A stretch of DNA of 64,000 bases from Gemmatimonadota bacterium (GTDB taxonomy: Bacteria > Gemmatimonadota > Gemmatimonadetes > Gemmatimonadales > GWC2-71-9). Of the stretch, positions 25,821 through 34,346 are shown one piece after another. The stretch covers positions 138,956 to 202,955 of the forward strand of contig JADKJZ010000015.1 of NCBI GenBank assembly GCA_016720805.1. Reading direction: 5' to 3'. The position numbers and the translations under genes were made by a program. How positions within the stretch are numbered: the stretch's first letter is position 1; the number at the start of each line of letters is the position of its first letter. Under the pieces are notes generated by a model, which worked only from the letters and a program-made list of their open reading frames with translations, ran no database searches and had not been told where the DNA came from.

Positions 25821-28034
25821 TCACTGCGTGGCGCCGATGCCGTGCGGCTTTCCCTGCGCGCTCCAGCGCACGCCAAGGGAGACGACGCGCCCCTCGAGCT
25901 GGCCCCACGGCGCGGTGGTCCAGCGGCCATCCGAGGCGCGCGAGGGGAGGACGATCCGCGCCACGTCGGTCTGACGCGCGTCGGTGAGGTTCTCGGCGCT
26001 CAGGAAGACGCGAATGCCGCCGAACTGCTGCGCGACGAGGAGACCGACGACCGTGTACGGCTTCGTGCGACTGATGAACGGGTCCTCCTCGGTCTGCTGT
26101 GTCCCGGAGTAGAAGCCTTCGAGTGCGATCCACGTTCCGCTCTCGGCGTTCTCCCACGTGAGGTCGATGCCGCCGGTGTGCCGCGGAAAGTACGGCGTCT
26201 CGCGAACGGAAGTCGTCCCGAACACCGACTCGTGCCCATCGGTGTAGGTATAGAGCGCCGTGGCGAAAAAGTTCTGCACATTGTACGTGGCAAACGCTTC
26301 GGCTCCGCGTGCTGTCACGGGCGCGTCGGCGTTGCGCAACACGAGCGCGCCCTGCGTGCCCTCCGATTCCACCGCGTCCGTGATCCGCGTGTCGAAGGCG
26401 CTCAAGCTCAACTCGAATGGACCGGCCGTGCCGGTCAGGTCCGCGGACGCGTAGCGGGCGCGTTCCGGGCGAATCCCCGCGAAGCCAAGGATGCGCCGGA
26501 CGCCGACGGCCTGGGTCGCCTCGACATACGGCGACGGGGCGCTGCGCCCACTCGAGTAGTTGGCGCGGGCCGTGAGCCCCTGCCGGATGGTGTAGAGCGC
26601 GGAGAGTCGGGGAGAGACCAGCGTCCCGTAGCGCGAATGATCATCCGCGCGGGCGCTCCCGGTGACCGCCAGTCGAGGGGCCACGTGCCAGACGTCCTGC
26701 GCAAAGGCCGACCAGGTGGTCCAGGCGTAGTCCAGCCCGGGTGCCTCGCGAACGCTATTCTCGTCGCGCTGGCCAGCGGCACCGATCAGGAGGTCGTGTC
26801 CGTGCACCATCCGGCTCAACGACGCCTCGATGAACCTGGCATCGCGCTGCGTCCGTTCGTTGGCGAGGCCGAAGCGCTTCTGCTGGGTCTCGCGACTTGC
26901 CGTTGCCCTGAGCTGCAGCAGGGTGCCGCCGAGGAGCGTGTGCCCGATGGCGCCGACATCGCCGCGTGTCGTGCCGTACGCCTCGGTGTAGGTCGTGCCG
27001 TCGGGGGCCAGCCGGCCCGGCATGAAGCCGGCGTCGCGATCCTCGTGCATCCCGCCGACGGTGACGAGGAGGGAGGAACCGTGCCTGCTGTCGTAGAACA
27101 GCCGCGGCCGGGCCTCGACGCGCGTGAAGCCGGGCATCTCCGCCCATCCGTCGGCGTCGCGGTCGCGACGCGACTGGGTATGCGCCCCCCCCATCGCCGT
27201 GATGCCCCAACTCGGCGACAAGGCCTGCGAGTACCAACCGAAGGCGTTGGTGCCGCGCTGCGAGGACTGCTGCACCAGCAGGTCGCGCTCCGGCCGATCG
27301 GCGTTCGGCCGCTTCGAGATCAGGTTGATCGTGCCGCCGAGTGCGGAGAGGCCGTAGAGCGCGGTGGCTGGTCCCTTGATCACTTCCACCTGTCGCAGAT
27401 CCACCGGCGGCAGCTGCAGGATGTCGAGGCCTGACCCCGAGCCGACGAGCGGCAACCCGTCCGACAACATCAGCGTGTAGCGCGGCCTGAGTCCCTGGAG
27501 TCGGACACCGGCGGCACCTGTGGAGGCGGCGGTGCGCTGGATCCGGACCCCACCCATCTCGCTCAGGAAGCCGGTCGCGTCGGACGGGCGCATCTCGGTC
27601 TTCTCGGCGACATCCTCGCCGGCGAGGACCTCGACGCGTGTGGGCGCCTCCTCGATCCGACTCGCGCCGCGCGTGCTGGTCACCACGATGCTGGCGAGGT
27701 TGGTGATCGACTCTTCGAGATCGACCACCACGCTGGTGTCGTGCCCGGGCTGGAGCGTCAGCCACAGCGAGTCCGGGGTGTAGCCGATACGGGCCACGTG
27801 CAGCGCGACGCGGCCGGCTGCGAGTCGCAGCCGTGCTACGCCGACGGCGTTGGTCATCGCGCGCGCCGCTCCGGCGGCCACCCGTGCTTCGGCGAGCGGG
27901 CCGCCGCCGGTGCGGACACGGACGATGAGCTGGAGCGAGTCGCCCCGCGGTGCCTGAGCGTGCACTGGTGCGGCAAGGCCGACGAGGAGTGCCAAGGCGA
28001 GGCAGAGCGGGGAGCGAAGGCGTATGATGGGCAT
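25821..28034 (-). CDS. TonB-dependent outer-membrane receptor (with N-terminal carboxypeptidase-regulatory-like domain)
   Basis: This 737-residue receptor has a signal peptide ending in PVHAQ (about residue 27), a short carboxypeptidase-regulatory-like beta domain (about 35-105), a plug (about 115-230, with IEEAPTRVEVLAGEDV and the VEVIKGPATALYGLSALGG motif) and a 22-strand barrel to the C-terminus. It imports a bulky ligand across the outer membrane using TonB; the ligand cannot be assigned, though homology style resembles siderophore/cobalamin receptors. The ATG at 28034 is preferred because it begins the signal peptide. A TACATT -10-like box lies 5 bases before it. It heads the M20/cyclophilin operon. 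Confidence 0.9.
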   Translation of the reverse strand: MPIIRLRSPLCLALALLVGLAAPVHAQAPRGDSLQLIVRVRTGGGPLAEARVAAGAARAMTNAVGVARLRLAAGRVALHVARIGYTPDSLWLTLQPGHDTSVVVDLEESITNLASIVVTSTRGASRIEEAPTRVEVLAGEDVAEKTEMRPSDATGFLSEMGGVRIQRTAASTGAAGVRLQGLRPRYTLMLSDGLPLVGSGSGLDILQLPPVDLRQVEVIKGPATALYGLSALGGTINLISKRPNADRPERDLLVQQSSQRGTNAFGWYSQALSPSWGITAMGGAHTQSRRDRDADGWAEMPGFTRVEARPRLFYDSRHGSSLLVTVGGMHEDRDAGFMPGRLAPDGTTYTEAYGTTRGDVGAIGHTLLGGTLLQLRATASRETQQKRFGLANERTQRDARFIEASLSRMVHGHDLLIGAAGQRDENSVREAPGLDYAWTTWSAFAQDVWHVAPRLAVTGSARADDHSRYGTLVSPRLSALYTIRQGLTARANYSSGRSAPSPYVEATQAVGVRRILGFAGIRPERARYASADLTGTAGPFELSLSAFDTRITDAVESEGTQGALVLRNADAPVTARGAEAFATYNVQNFFATALYTYTDGHESVFGTTSVRETPYFPRHTGGIDLTWENAESGTWIALEGFYSGTQQTEEDPFISRTKPYTVVGLLVAQQFGGIRVFLSAENLTDARQTDVARIVLPSRASDGRWTTAPWGQLEGRVVSLGVRWSAQGKPHGIGATQ

Positions 28035-28045
28035 TCCGGAATGTA
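28035..28045 (-). promoter_or_regulatory. Candidate leaderless promoter (-10) of the TonB receptor gene
   Basis: TACATT (28045-28040) lies 5 bases before the ATG, so transcription would begin at or next to the start codon. The -35 is weak. A 12-bp perfect palindrome (CATTCCGGAATG, 28033-28044) overlaps the start codon and could be an operator. Confidence 0.4.
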
Positions 28046-28155
28046 GCGTCGCCAGCACGTTGGGCAGAGCAGAGGCGCCTGTCGCTTGCCCCGGCACCGC
28101 CGCCGCGGGCACCTTTCGTCCACATGCCCCCACACTTCATGCGTGAGCTCCGCCC

Positions 28156-29829
28156 GTGACCGCGGCGCCGCTCTCCCTGCCGACCCTCGACGCCTCGCGT
28201 GATGCGCGTCGGGTCATCGTTGCCTCGTCCCTCGGGACCGTCTTCGAGTGGTACGACTTCTATCTCTACGGCTCGCTCGCCGCGATCATCAGCCGGCAGT
28301 TCTTCTCCGGGGTGAACCCGACCGCGGGGTTCATCTTCGCCCTCCTCGCCTTCGCCGCCGGCTTCGCGGTCCGCCCCTTCGGCGCCCTCGTCTTCGGCCG
28401 GCTCGGCGACCTGGTCGGACGGAAGCACACCTTCCTCGTGACAATCGTCATCATGGGCGTCTCGACCTTCGTGGTCGGCGTCCTGCCCGGATACCGGACG
28501 ATCGGCATCGCCGCCCCGGTGATCCTGATCCTGCTCCGGCTGCTGCAGGGGCTGGCACTCGGCGGGGAGTATGGTGGGGCCGCGACCTACGTGGCGGAGC
28601 ACGCGCCGCACGGACAGCGGGGCGCCTACACCTCGTGGATCCAGACGACGGCCACGCTCGGGCTCTTCCTGTCGCTGCTTGTCATCCTTGGCTGCCGCGT
28701 CGCCCTCGGCACCGAGGCATTCGAGGCCTGGGGATGGCGCATCCCGTTCCTCGTCTCGCTGCTGCTGCTCGGCGTCTCGGTGTGGATTCGTCTCGCGCTC
28801 GACGAATCGCCAGTCTTCAAGGCGATGAAGGCGGAGGGAACCCGGTCGAAGGCGCCACTTCGGGAATCGTTCGCCGAGTGGGGCAACCTGAAGATCGTGA
28901 TCCTGGCGCTGTTCGGATTGACGGCGGGGCAGGCGGTGGTCTGGTACACCGGACAGTTCTACACACTGTTCTTCCTGACCCAGACCCTCAAGGTCGAGGC
29001 CCAGACGGCCAACATCCTGGTGGCCGTGTCGCTCTTGCTCGGCACACCGTTCTTCGTCGTCTTCGGCAGGCTCTCGGACCGAATCGGTCGGAAGCCGATC
29101 ATCCTCCTTGGTTGCGCGCTCGCGGCACTGACGTACTTCCCGCTCTTCCGCGCCCTCACGCACTACGCGAACCCCGCCCTCGAGGCCGCGCAGCTGCGCG
29201 CACCGGTCACCGTTGCGGCCGATCCGGCGGACTGTTCGGTGCAGTTCAATCCGGTGGGGACGAGCAAGTTCACGTCACGCTGCGACGTCGCGAAGGCCGC
29301 GCTCGTCGCGCGCGGGGTGCCCTACCTGAACCTCGTGCTGCCGGCCGGTGGGGAGGCGGTCGTGCACGTCGGCGCGACGGTGATCGCGTCGTTTGACGCC
29401 GCAGCCGCCGATGCCACGGAACGGCGACCCGTTTTTCAGGAAGTGCTCGGCAAGGCGCTCGACGAAGCCGGCTATCCGGTCAAGGCCGATCTCACCGCGA
29501 TCAACCGGCCGATGGTCGTGCTGGTCCTCTGGATCCTCGTCCTTTATGTGACATTGGTATATGGCCCGATCGCCGCGATGCTGGTCGAGATGTTCCCCTC
29601 GAAGATCCGCTACACCTCGATGTCGCTCCCCTACCATATCGGCAACGGCTGGTTCGGCGGCTTTCTCCCGACGACGGCGTTCGCGATCGTCGCCGCCACC
29701 GGCGACATCTACTCCGGACTCCGCTACCCGGTGGCCATCGCCACGATGACGCTCATCGTCGGTGCCCTGTTCCTCAAGGAGACCAAGGACGTCGACATCG
29801 TGGCGACGGACGGCCCCGCGGCCGGCTAG
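28156..29829 (+). CDS. MFS transporter of the metabolite:H+ symporter (ProP/ShiA-like) family with large extra loop
   Basis: This 557-residue protein has twelve hydrophobic helices and the MHS-family entry FEWYDFYLYGSLAA near residue 31, plus the family loops GRLGDLVGRKHTF and GRLSDRIGRKPI. It differs from standard 430-residue members by a soluble insert of about 115 residues (about 340-455) before the last group of helices, containing two cysteines (DCSVQF and SRCDVA) that could form a disulfide outside the membrane. GTG at 28156 is the start. It imports an unknown organic acid, betaine or sugar acid. It is convergent with the next TonB gene, the stops overlapping by four bases. Confidence 0.9.
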   Translation: MTAAPLSLPTLDASRDARRVIVASSLGTVFEWYDFYLYGSLAAIISRQFFSGVNPTAGFIFALLAFAAGFAVRPFGALVFGRLGDLVGRKHTFLVTIVIMGVSTFVVGVLPGYRTIGIAAPVILILLRLLQGLALGGEYGGAATYVAEHAPHGQRGAYTSWIQTTATLGLFLSLLVILGCRVALGTEAFEAWGWRIPFLVSLLLLGVSVWIRLALDESPVFKAMKAEGTRSKAPLRESFAEWGNLKIVILALFGLTAGQAVVWYTGQFYTLFFLTQTLKVEAQTANILVAVSLLLGTPFFVVFGRLSDRIGRKPIILLGCALAALTYFPLFRALTHYANPALEAAQLRAPVTVAADPADCSVQFNPVGTSKFTSRCDVAKAALVARGVPYLNLVLPAGGEAVVHVGATVIASFDAAAADATERRPVFQEVLGKALDEAGYPVKADLTAINRPMVVLVLWILVLYVTLVYGPIAAMLVEMFPSKIRYTSMSLPYHIGNGWFGGFLPTTAFAIVAATGDIYSGLRYPVAIATMTLIVGALFLKETKDVDIVATDGPAAG

Positions 29830-32063
29830 AAGTCCGTCGAGATCCGCAGCATGATGTCGCGCCCGGGATTCAGCGCGAACTGCTTGTAGCGGCTCAGGAA
29901 GTCCTTGTAGGCGACGTTGCCGGCGTTGTGGACGGCGAGGTCGATCTCGAGGAGCCGACCACCAACCATCTGCTGCACGCCACCCTCGATCTCGACCAGA
30001 TGGTAGCTGTCGGTGGCGAGGTCGAGCGCGGCCAGCCGGTCCTGCTTGGCCACGGACACCAGGTCGACGCCGAGGTGGGCGTGGTGCGCGGCCGCGTTGT
30101 GCCATTCGAGCCCGATGACGCTGCGCGTGGGCGGGATCAGGGGCAGGGGGGCATCGGTCTCCCGGTTGGTCGCATGGACACCGTCGATCCGAGCCCGCGC
30201 GGTGAACGCCTCAGCCAGGTCCACCTCGGCCTCCGCCTCGGCGCCGGTCAGCAACGCATCCGCCTGCCGGTACTGATAGACATCGAGGCCGCCATTCGTG
30301 GTGCCGGTCGGCGCGATGTAGATGAAGTCCTGCACGAGGTGACGGAAGGCGGTGATCTCACCCCGCACATGAGCCGCCTGCCAGCGGAGCGACCCGTCGA
30401 GGGTGGTGCCGACTTCGGCCCGAAGATCGGCGTCGCCGATCTCGTATCGCGCCTCCGACACCTTCGGCCCGTTCGTGAACAACTCGAAGAGGTTCGGGGA
30501 GCGCCACGCCCGGCCACCGTTGACGCGCAGGGCGACACCGTCGGTCAGCGCGTAGCTCACGCCGACGTTGCCGGTCAGGGCCGAGAACGACTTGCTCGCC
30601 CCGGTGAAGGCGAGGGTGGCGTTCGGGTCCCCCTCGACCCGGGAGGCATCGCCGCGCGCCCCGACGAGCAGGTTCCAGCGACCTTGATGGACCTCCGCGA
30701 CCGCGAACCCTGCGACTCCGTTTGTGGTGGCGTTCGGTACGAGCGGGATCGGCCCGCGCGTCGCGTTCGACTGATGCACTCCGGTCGCCCCGACGGTCAG
30801 GGCGATGGGCCCGCCGACGTCGTGGTGCGCCGAGGCCGTCGCCGAGATGGTGTTGAGGCGGAGGTCGAAGGCGGTGGCCTCGGTCCCGGGCGTGCCGCTG
30901 GCATCGTCGGAGACCTCGATCAGGCCGTGTTGCTGGAACTGCGCCTGACCATTGAGGCGCCACGCACCGGCGACGCGCACGGCGTCGACCTGTACCCGCT
31001 CGTCATGGGACTTCCGCTCCGGTCCGGCATCCTTGACCCCGGGGACCTCCACCGGACCGTTGGCCTCGAGCAGCTTGAACTCGCCGCCGTTGTGCGCAAC
31101 CCGGAAGGTCACCGAGCCGTGGTCGTTCCGGATGGCATAGGCCCCCTCGCCGTTGACCGCGACGTAGCCGGTGTTCTCGAGTTCGCCGTTGGGGGTGTGG
31201 AGGGCGGCGGCCCGGCGGAGCAGGCCGGTGAGCCGGTACCCGGAGCGTCCCTTCGACCCCGACAGCCCGAGCATCGTCCCGGTCTCGGCGTTGTTGCTCG
31301 CCCCGGAGAGTTCGGCATGCCAGCGGGTGGCGGCACCGGCCTCGGGTAGGGCGGCGGGGATGGCGTTGACGACACCCGCCAGCGCCTCGGATCCATAGAG
31401 GAGCGACATCGGGCCGCGAATCACCTCGACCCGCTCGGCGAGTCGGGCGTCGAGGGACGGGCCGTCCTCGTCACTCCAGGAATAGTCCGACAGCCGGTGG
31501 CCGTTCTCGGCCACCAGGATACGATCTCCCGAGAGGCCCCGGATCATCGGTTTGGCGATCTGCCCACCCGTGGTCAGCGACCGACCACCCGGGAGGAGCT
31601 CGATGGCCCGAGCAATCGACACGCTCTGACTCCGGCGAAGGGCGTCTCCCTCGAGGACCGTGGCGGCGAGGGGGGAGGTCAGCGAGGTCCCCGGGGTCGG
31701 GGCCGCCGAGACGACGATCGGGGGGAGGGCGACGGCCGAGGGGGTGAGCTGGACCGAGAGGTCGGTGGCGCCAGCGATGGTGACGTCCTCGAGGCGGGGG
31801 GCGAACCCGCCCTGGGCAAAGCTCACCCGGTACCGTCCGTCCGGGAGGTCGGCCAGCCGATAGCGACCTTGGGCGTCCGAGGTGGTGGACCGCTGCAGTG
31901 CCCGGATGGTCACCGTGACCCCGGCGACCGGATGGCGGTCCCGATTGGTGACCTGACCGGTGAGCGACCCGGGGGTATGGTCAGGGGTCGCGGAGAGGAG
32001 GGTCGGCGTCAGGAGGACGAGGCCGAGTCCCAGGGTGGCACCCAGGCGGCGGAGTTCAATCAT
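29826..32063 (-). CDS. TonB-dependent receptor with carboxypeptidase-regulatory-like domain
   Basis: This 745-residue receptor has a signal peptide ending near SATPDHT, an N-terminal carboxypeptidase-regulatory-like domain (about 32-110; GSLTGQVTNRDRHPVAGVTV), a plug (RVEVIRGPMSLLYGSEALAGVVN) and a barrel ending in an aromatic residue (ISTDF). The plug loop RGLSGDRILVAENGHRLSDY and histidines in extracellular segments recall metal (ZnuD-like) receptors, but this is only a resemblance. It is preceded by a long unusual gap (32064-32522). A hairpin CCGAACC/GGTTCGG lies about 35 bases before the ATG and could affect translation. Confidence 0.88.
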   Translation of the reverse strand: MIELRRLGATLGLGLVLLTPTLLSATPDHTPGSLTGQVTNRDRHPVAGVTVTIRALQRSTTSDAQGRYRLADLPDGRYRVSFAQGGFAPRLEDVTIAGATDLSVQLTPSAVALPPIVVSAAPTPGTSLTSPLAATVLEGDALRRSQSVSIARAIELLPGGRSLTTGGQIAKPMIRGLSGDRILVAENGHRLSDYSWSDEDGPSLDARLAERVEVIRGPMSLLYGSEALAGVVNAIPAALPEAGAATRWHAELSGASNNAETGTMLGLSGSKGRSGYRLTGLLRRAAALHTPNGELENTGYVAVNGEGAYAIRNDHGSVTFRVAHNGGEFKLLEANGPVEVPGVKDAGPERKSHDERVQVDAVRVAGAWRLNGQAQFQQHGLIEVSDDASGTPGTEATAFDLRLNTISATASAHHDVGGPIALTVGATGVHQSNATRGPIPLVPNATTNGVAGFAVAEVHQGRWNLLVGARGDASRVEGDPNATLAFTGASKSFSALTGNVGVSYALTDGVALRVNGGRAWRSPNLFELFTNGPKVSEARYEIGDADLRAEVGTTLDGSLRWQAAHVRGEITAFRHLVQDFIYIAPTGTTNGGLDVYQYRQADALLTGAEAEAEVDLAEAFTARARIDGVHATNRETDAPLPLIPPTRSVIGLEWHNAAAHHAHLGVDLVSVAKQDRLAALDLATDSYHLVEIEGGVQQMVGGRLLEIDLAVHNAGNVAYKDFLSRYKQFALNPGRDIMLRISTDF

Positions 32064-32522
32064 GGAGTTCTCACGAGGGGGGCGAGGAATTCCGGGACCG
32101 AACCGAAGGAGGTTCGGCGGGGCAGACCGAATACTACGCAGCTGACTGGGCGATGGTTGCCGTCGACGGCGAGCGACGCTGCGACCATCGCATCGGCAGA
32201 TTACAGCGACAGCTTTCGACGGGGAATGTTTGTTGGCTAGCGCTGTAAGGCACTGGCATACAATTAGTTAGATCGCTTTCAGGTGGGTGGATATTCTGGG
32301 ATATGAATATGACGTATAAGATGTATTATGTTAAGTAGCCATGAGGATAAGTGGGGATAACTGCCAGATCTCCACGACAGTGCGGTACTCCCCTGCTTCA
32401 GGCGGTGCCGCTCCTCCGTTGGGAGCTGCCCGGAAACGGTGAGGGGTGAGGAGTGAGGGGGTCGCCCCCTTACCCATCACCCCTCACTTTTTGAGACATC
32501 AGGTACTCGGACGTCGCCCCCC
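32064..32522. other. Intergenic region with an AT-rich island
   Basis: No gene is visible in these 459 bases. Bases 32251-32340 are only about 38% GC by hand count, in sharp contrast to the flanks. Two tandem nonamers one mismatch from a DnaA box (TGAGGATAA at 32342-32350 and TGGGGATAA at 32352-32360) follow. A hairpin (CCGAACC/GGTTCGG, near 32099) lies in the leader of the TonB gene, and a larger imperfect hairpin lies at 32439-32492. I saw no riboswitch core or transposase remnant. Confidence 0.6.
32439..32492 (+). terminator. Imperfect long hairpin with T5 tail
   Basis: GTGAGGGGTGA...GGGGG pairs with CCCCC...TCACCCCTCAC (11 and 5 perfect pairs around a partly paired 7-base segment, loop TCG), followed by TTTTT at 32488-32492. 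It has the form of an intrinsic terminator on the plus strand although no plus-strand gene precedes it. It may also end the long minus operon or be a dispersed intergenic repeat. Confidence 0.5.
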
Positions 32523-32756
32523 TCAGGGCGTCAGCTCCTCCGACGTCCCCGTGGAATCGGCGTCCCCGGCCTCGAGTTCCGCCACGATCTCCATCGCCTG
32601 CAGTTCCATCGCGGCCGGGACCCAGACTTCCGGATACGGCCCGGACCCCATGGGGGTCGGGCCAGCCTTGATGGTCGCCGGGATGCCGGCGGCCTCAAGT
32701 TCCAGTCGAATCAGGTCGGCCTCGATCTGGTTGGTGGCTACATAGATGCAGATCAT
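32523..32756 (-). CDS. DUF2007-like putative signal-transducing protein
   Basis: This 77-residue protein begins ICIYVATNQIEADLIRLELE, matching the DUF2007/'putative prokaryotic signal transducing protein' fold (ferredoxin-like strand, helix LIRLELEAAGI, then GPYPEVWVPA). The Glu/Asp-rich tail is probably disordered. Family function is unknown. It is the last gene of the long minus-strand operon, 22 bases after dapF. The start was taken as the ATG that begins the family fold; a longer frame upstream only overlaps dapF. Confidence 0.75.
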   Translation of the reverse strand: MICIYVATNQIEADLIRLELEAAGIPATIKAGPTPMGSGPYPEVWVPAAMELQAMEIVAELEAGDADSTGTSEELTP

Positions 32757-32778
32757 CGAAACCCTCCGGTAGTGGTGG

Positions 32779-33627
32779 TCACACGTCCAGCCAGACCCCT
32801 CGGGCCACCAGGCGGCCCTCACCGCAGAGCCAGATCTGGGTGGCCCGGCCCCCCTCGAGGCTGGCATTGACCGCCAGCAATCGACCACTCTCGGTCCGGA
32901 ACCGGAGCGGCAGCTGGTCCATGCCCAGGGCGGCAATCGCCAACGCCGCGGTCACCGTGCCGGTCCCGCAGGCCATCGTTTCCGCCTCAACTCCTCGCTC
33001 GTAGGTCCGCACAGCCCACTGCGGTTCATCCACTTTCGAGGTTGCAGTTCCAGTAGAACGTGAGGTCCGCGACACGAAGTTGGCGTTGGCCCCACCCACG
33101 CCGGCCAGCTCGTGGAACCGGAGCTCCCGGCCCCGGGTCGGAAGGTCGACCGCGGCCACGTCTTCCGTCATGACGACCAGATGCGGCACCCCGACACGAC
33201 CCAGACGGACCCACCCCTCCCCTGCCACTGTCGGAATCCCGGTCTCGACCGGGATGTCGGTGTCGGGGAGATTGAGCTCTGCCATGTGCCCTTCCCCGAC
33301 GCACCGGGTCCGGAAGCTCCCCGCCCCGGTGACCAGGGTCATCCCGGCCGGGTCGGCCATCTCGAGGTGGGCGGCCAGACGGGTCGAGCAGAGGGCGGCG
33401 TTCCCGCACATCGGGGCCGCCGAGCCGTCGGAGTTGTAGAAGGTCATCTCCACGGCGTCCGGCCCGACCGGTGTCAGGATCACGAAGCCATCGGCTCCGA
33501 TCCCGTTGCGCCGGTCGCAGATGGCCCGGATCCGCTCGACCGGCCAATCGGCCGGGGTCGTCGAGCGGCCGTCGACCATGACGAAGTCATTCCCCGAACC
33601 GGTCAGCTTGAAGAAGACCACGCTCAT
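32779..33627 (-). CDS. dapF: Diaminopimelate epimerase
   Basis: DapF interconverts LL- and meso-diaminopimelate, needed for lysine and peptidoglycan. The 282 residues hold both catalytic cysteines: Cys74 in MCGNAALC and the second in ACGTGT near 225. The conserved NSDGS segment lies near 65 and GSGNDFV near 10. The segment TSRSTGTATSKVDEPQW is longer and less conserved than usual between the two lobes. The ATG overlaps the stop of the upstream glycosyltransferase (ATGA). Its location among glycan genes ties it to envelope building. Confidence 0.93.
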   Translation of the reverse strand: MSVVFFKLTGSGNDFVMVDGRSTTPADWPVERIRAICDRRNGIGADGFVILTPVGPDAVEMTFYNSDGSAAPMCGNAALCSTRLAAHLEMADPAGMTLVTGAGSFRTRCVGEGHMAELNLPDTDIPVETGIPTVAGEGWVRLGRVGVPHLVVMTEDVAAVDLPTRGRELRFHELAGVGGANANFVSRTSRSTGTATSKVDEPQWAVRTYERGVEAETMACGTGTVTAALAIAALGMDQLPLRFRTESGRLLAVNASLEGGRATQIWLCGEGRLVARGVWLDV

Positions 33628-34346
33628 TTGAGCCTCCCGAGGATCGCCTGGAGTTTGAGCCACCAGACCATCCAGACCGCCTCCCGGACAATCCTCTGGT
33701 CCATCTTGCTCTGCCCCTCGACCCGGTCGACGAAGATGATCGGAATCTCCTTGAGCCGGAAACCCTTGCAGTAGGTCCGGTAGGACATCTCGATCTGGAA
33801 GGCGTAGCCGTTGCAACGCACTTCCTCGAACGGGATCGCCGCCAGGACCTCCCGCCGGAAGCACTTGAACCCACCGGTGGCGTCGGTCAGCGGCAGCCGG
33901 GTGATCCAGTGGACGTACTTGTTGGCAAACCACGACAGCAGCAACCGGCTCATCGGCCAATTGATGACGTTGACCCCGGTCGCGTACCGGGAGCCGAGGA
34001 CGAGGTCGGCATCCTGAATCGCGGTCAGGAAGGCCGGGAGCGCCTTGGGGTCGTGGGAGAAGTCGGCGTCCATCTCGAAGATGAAGTCATAGCCCTTCGG
34101 CAGCGCCCAGGTGAAGCCGGCCAGGTAGGCCCGCCCCAGCCCCTGCTTGGCGGTTCGGTGCAGCACATGCACCCGCGGGTCGGCCGCCGCCATCGCGTCG
34201 GCCAGCTGCCCGGTCCCGTCGGGGGAGCCGTCATCGACGACCAGCACCTCGAGACGCGGGTCCTGCGCCAGGATCGCCGGGACGATCTGGGGAAGGTTCT
34301 CGCGTTCGTTGTAGGTCGGCACCACCACCAGCGCACGTTCAGGCAT
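33624..34346 (-). CDS. GT2 glycosyltransferase, polyprenol-phosphate mannosyltransferase (DPM1-like)
   Basis: The 240 residues form a single GT2 GT-A domain without a C-terminal membrane region: VVPTYNERENLPQIV at the N-terminus, VVDDGSPDGTG near 38, the metal-binding EMDADFSHDPKAL near 92 and the acceptor region TGGFKCFRREVL. It matches dolichol/polyprenol monophosphomannose synthases, which load a sugar from a nucleotide donor onto a lipid carrier at the inner membrane. A GT39/PMT-like or YfhO-like enzyme could then use it; a YfhO-like gene is directly upstream. The start overlaps that gene by eight bases. Confidence 0.9.
   Translation of the reverse strand: MPERALVVVPTYNERENLPQIVPAILAQDPRLEVLVVDDGSPDGTGQLADAMAAADPRVHVLHRTAKQGLGRAYLAGFTWALPKGYDFIFEMDADFSHDPKALPAFLTAIQDADLVLGSRYATGVNVINWPMSRLLLSWFANKYVHWITRLPLTDATGGFKCFRREVLAAIPFEEVRCNGYAFQIEMSYRTYCKGFRLKEIPIIFVDRVEGQSKMDQRIVREAVWMVWWLKLQAILGRLK

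Noticed and set aside
26755..29163. 802-codon minus-strand frame across the TonB receptor and MFS genes
   Set aside because: It spans two well-identified genes on both strands and has shadow composition.
32064..32240. Cobalamin or other riboswitch in the leader of the TonB receptor gene
   Set aside because: Only a short hairpin is visible; I found no B12 box or other conserved riboswitch core.
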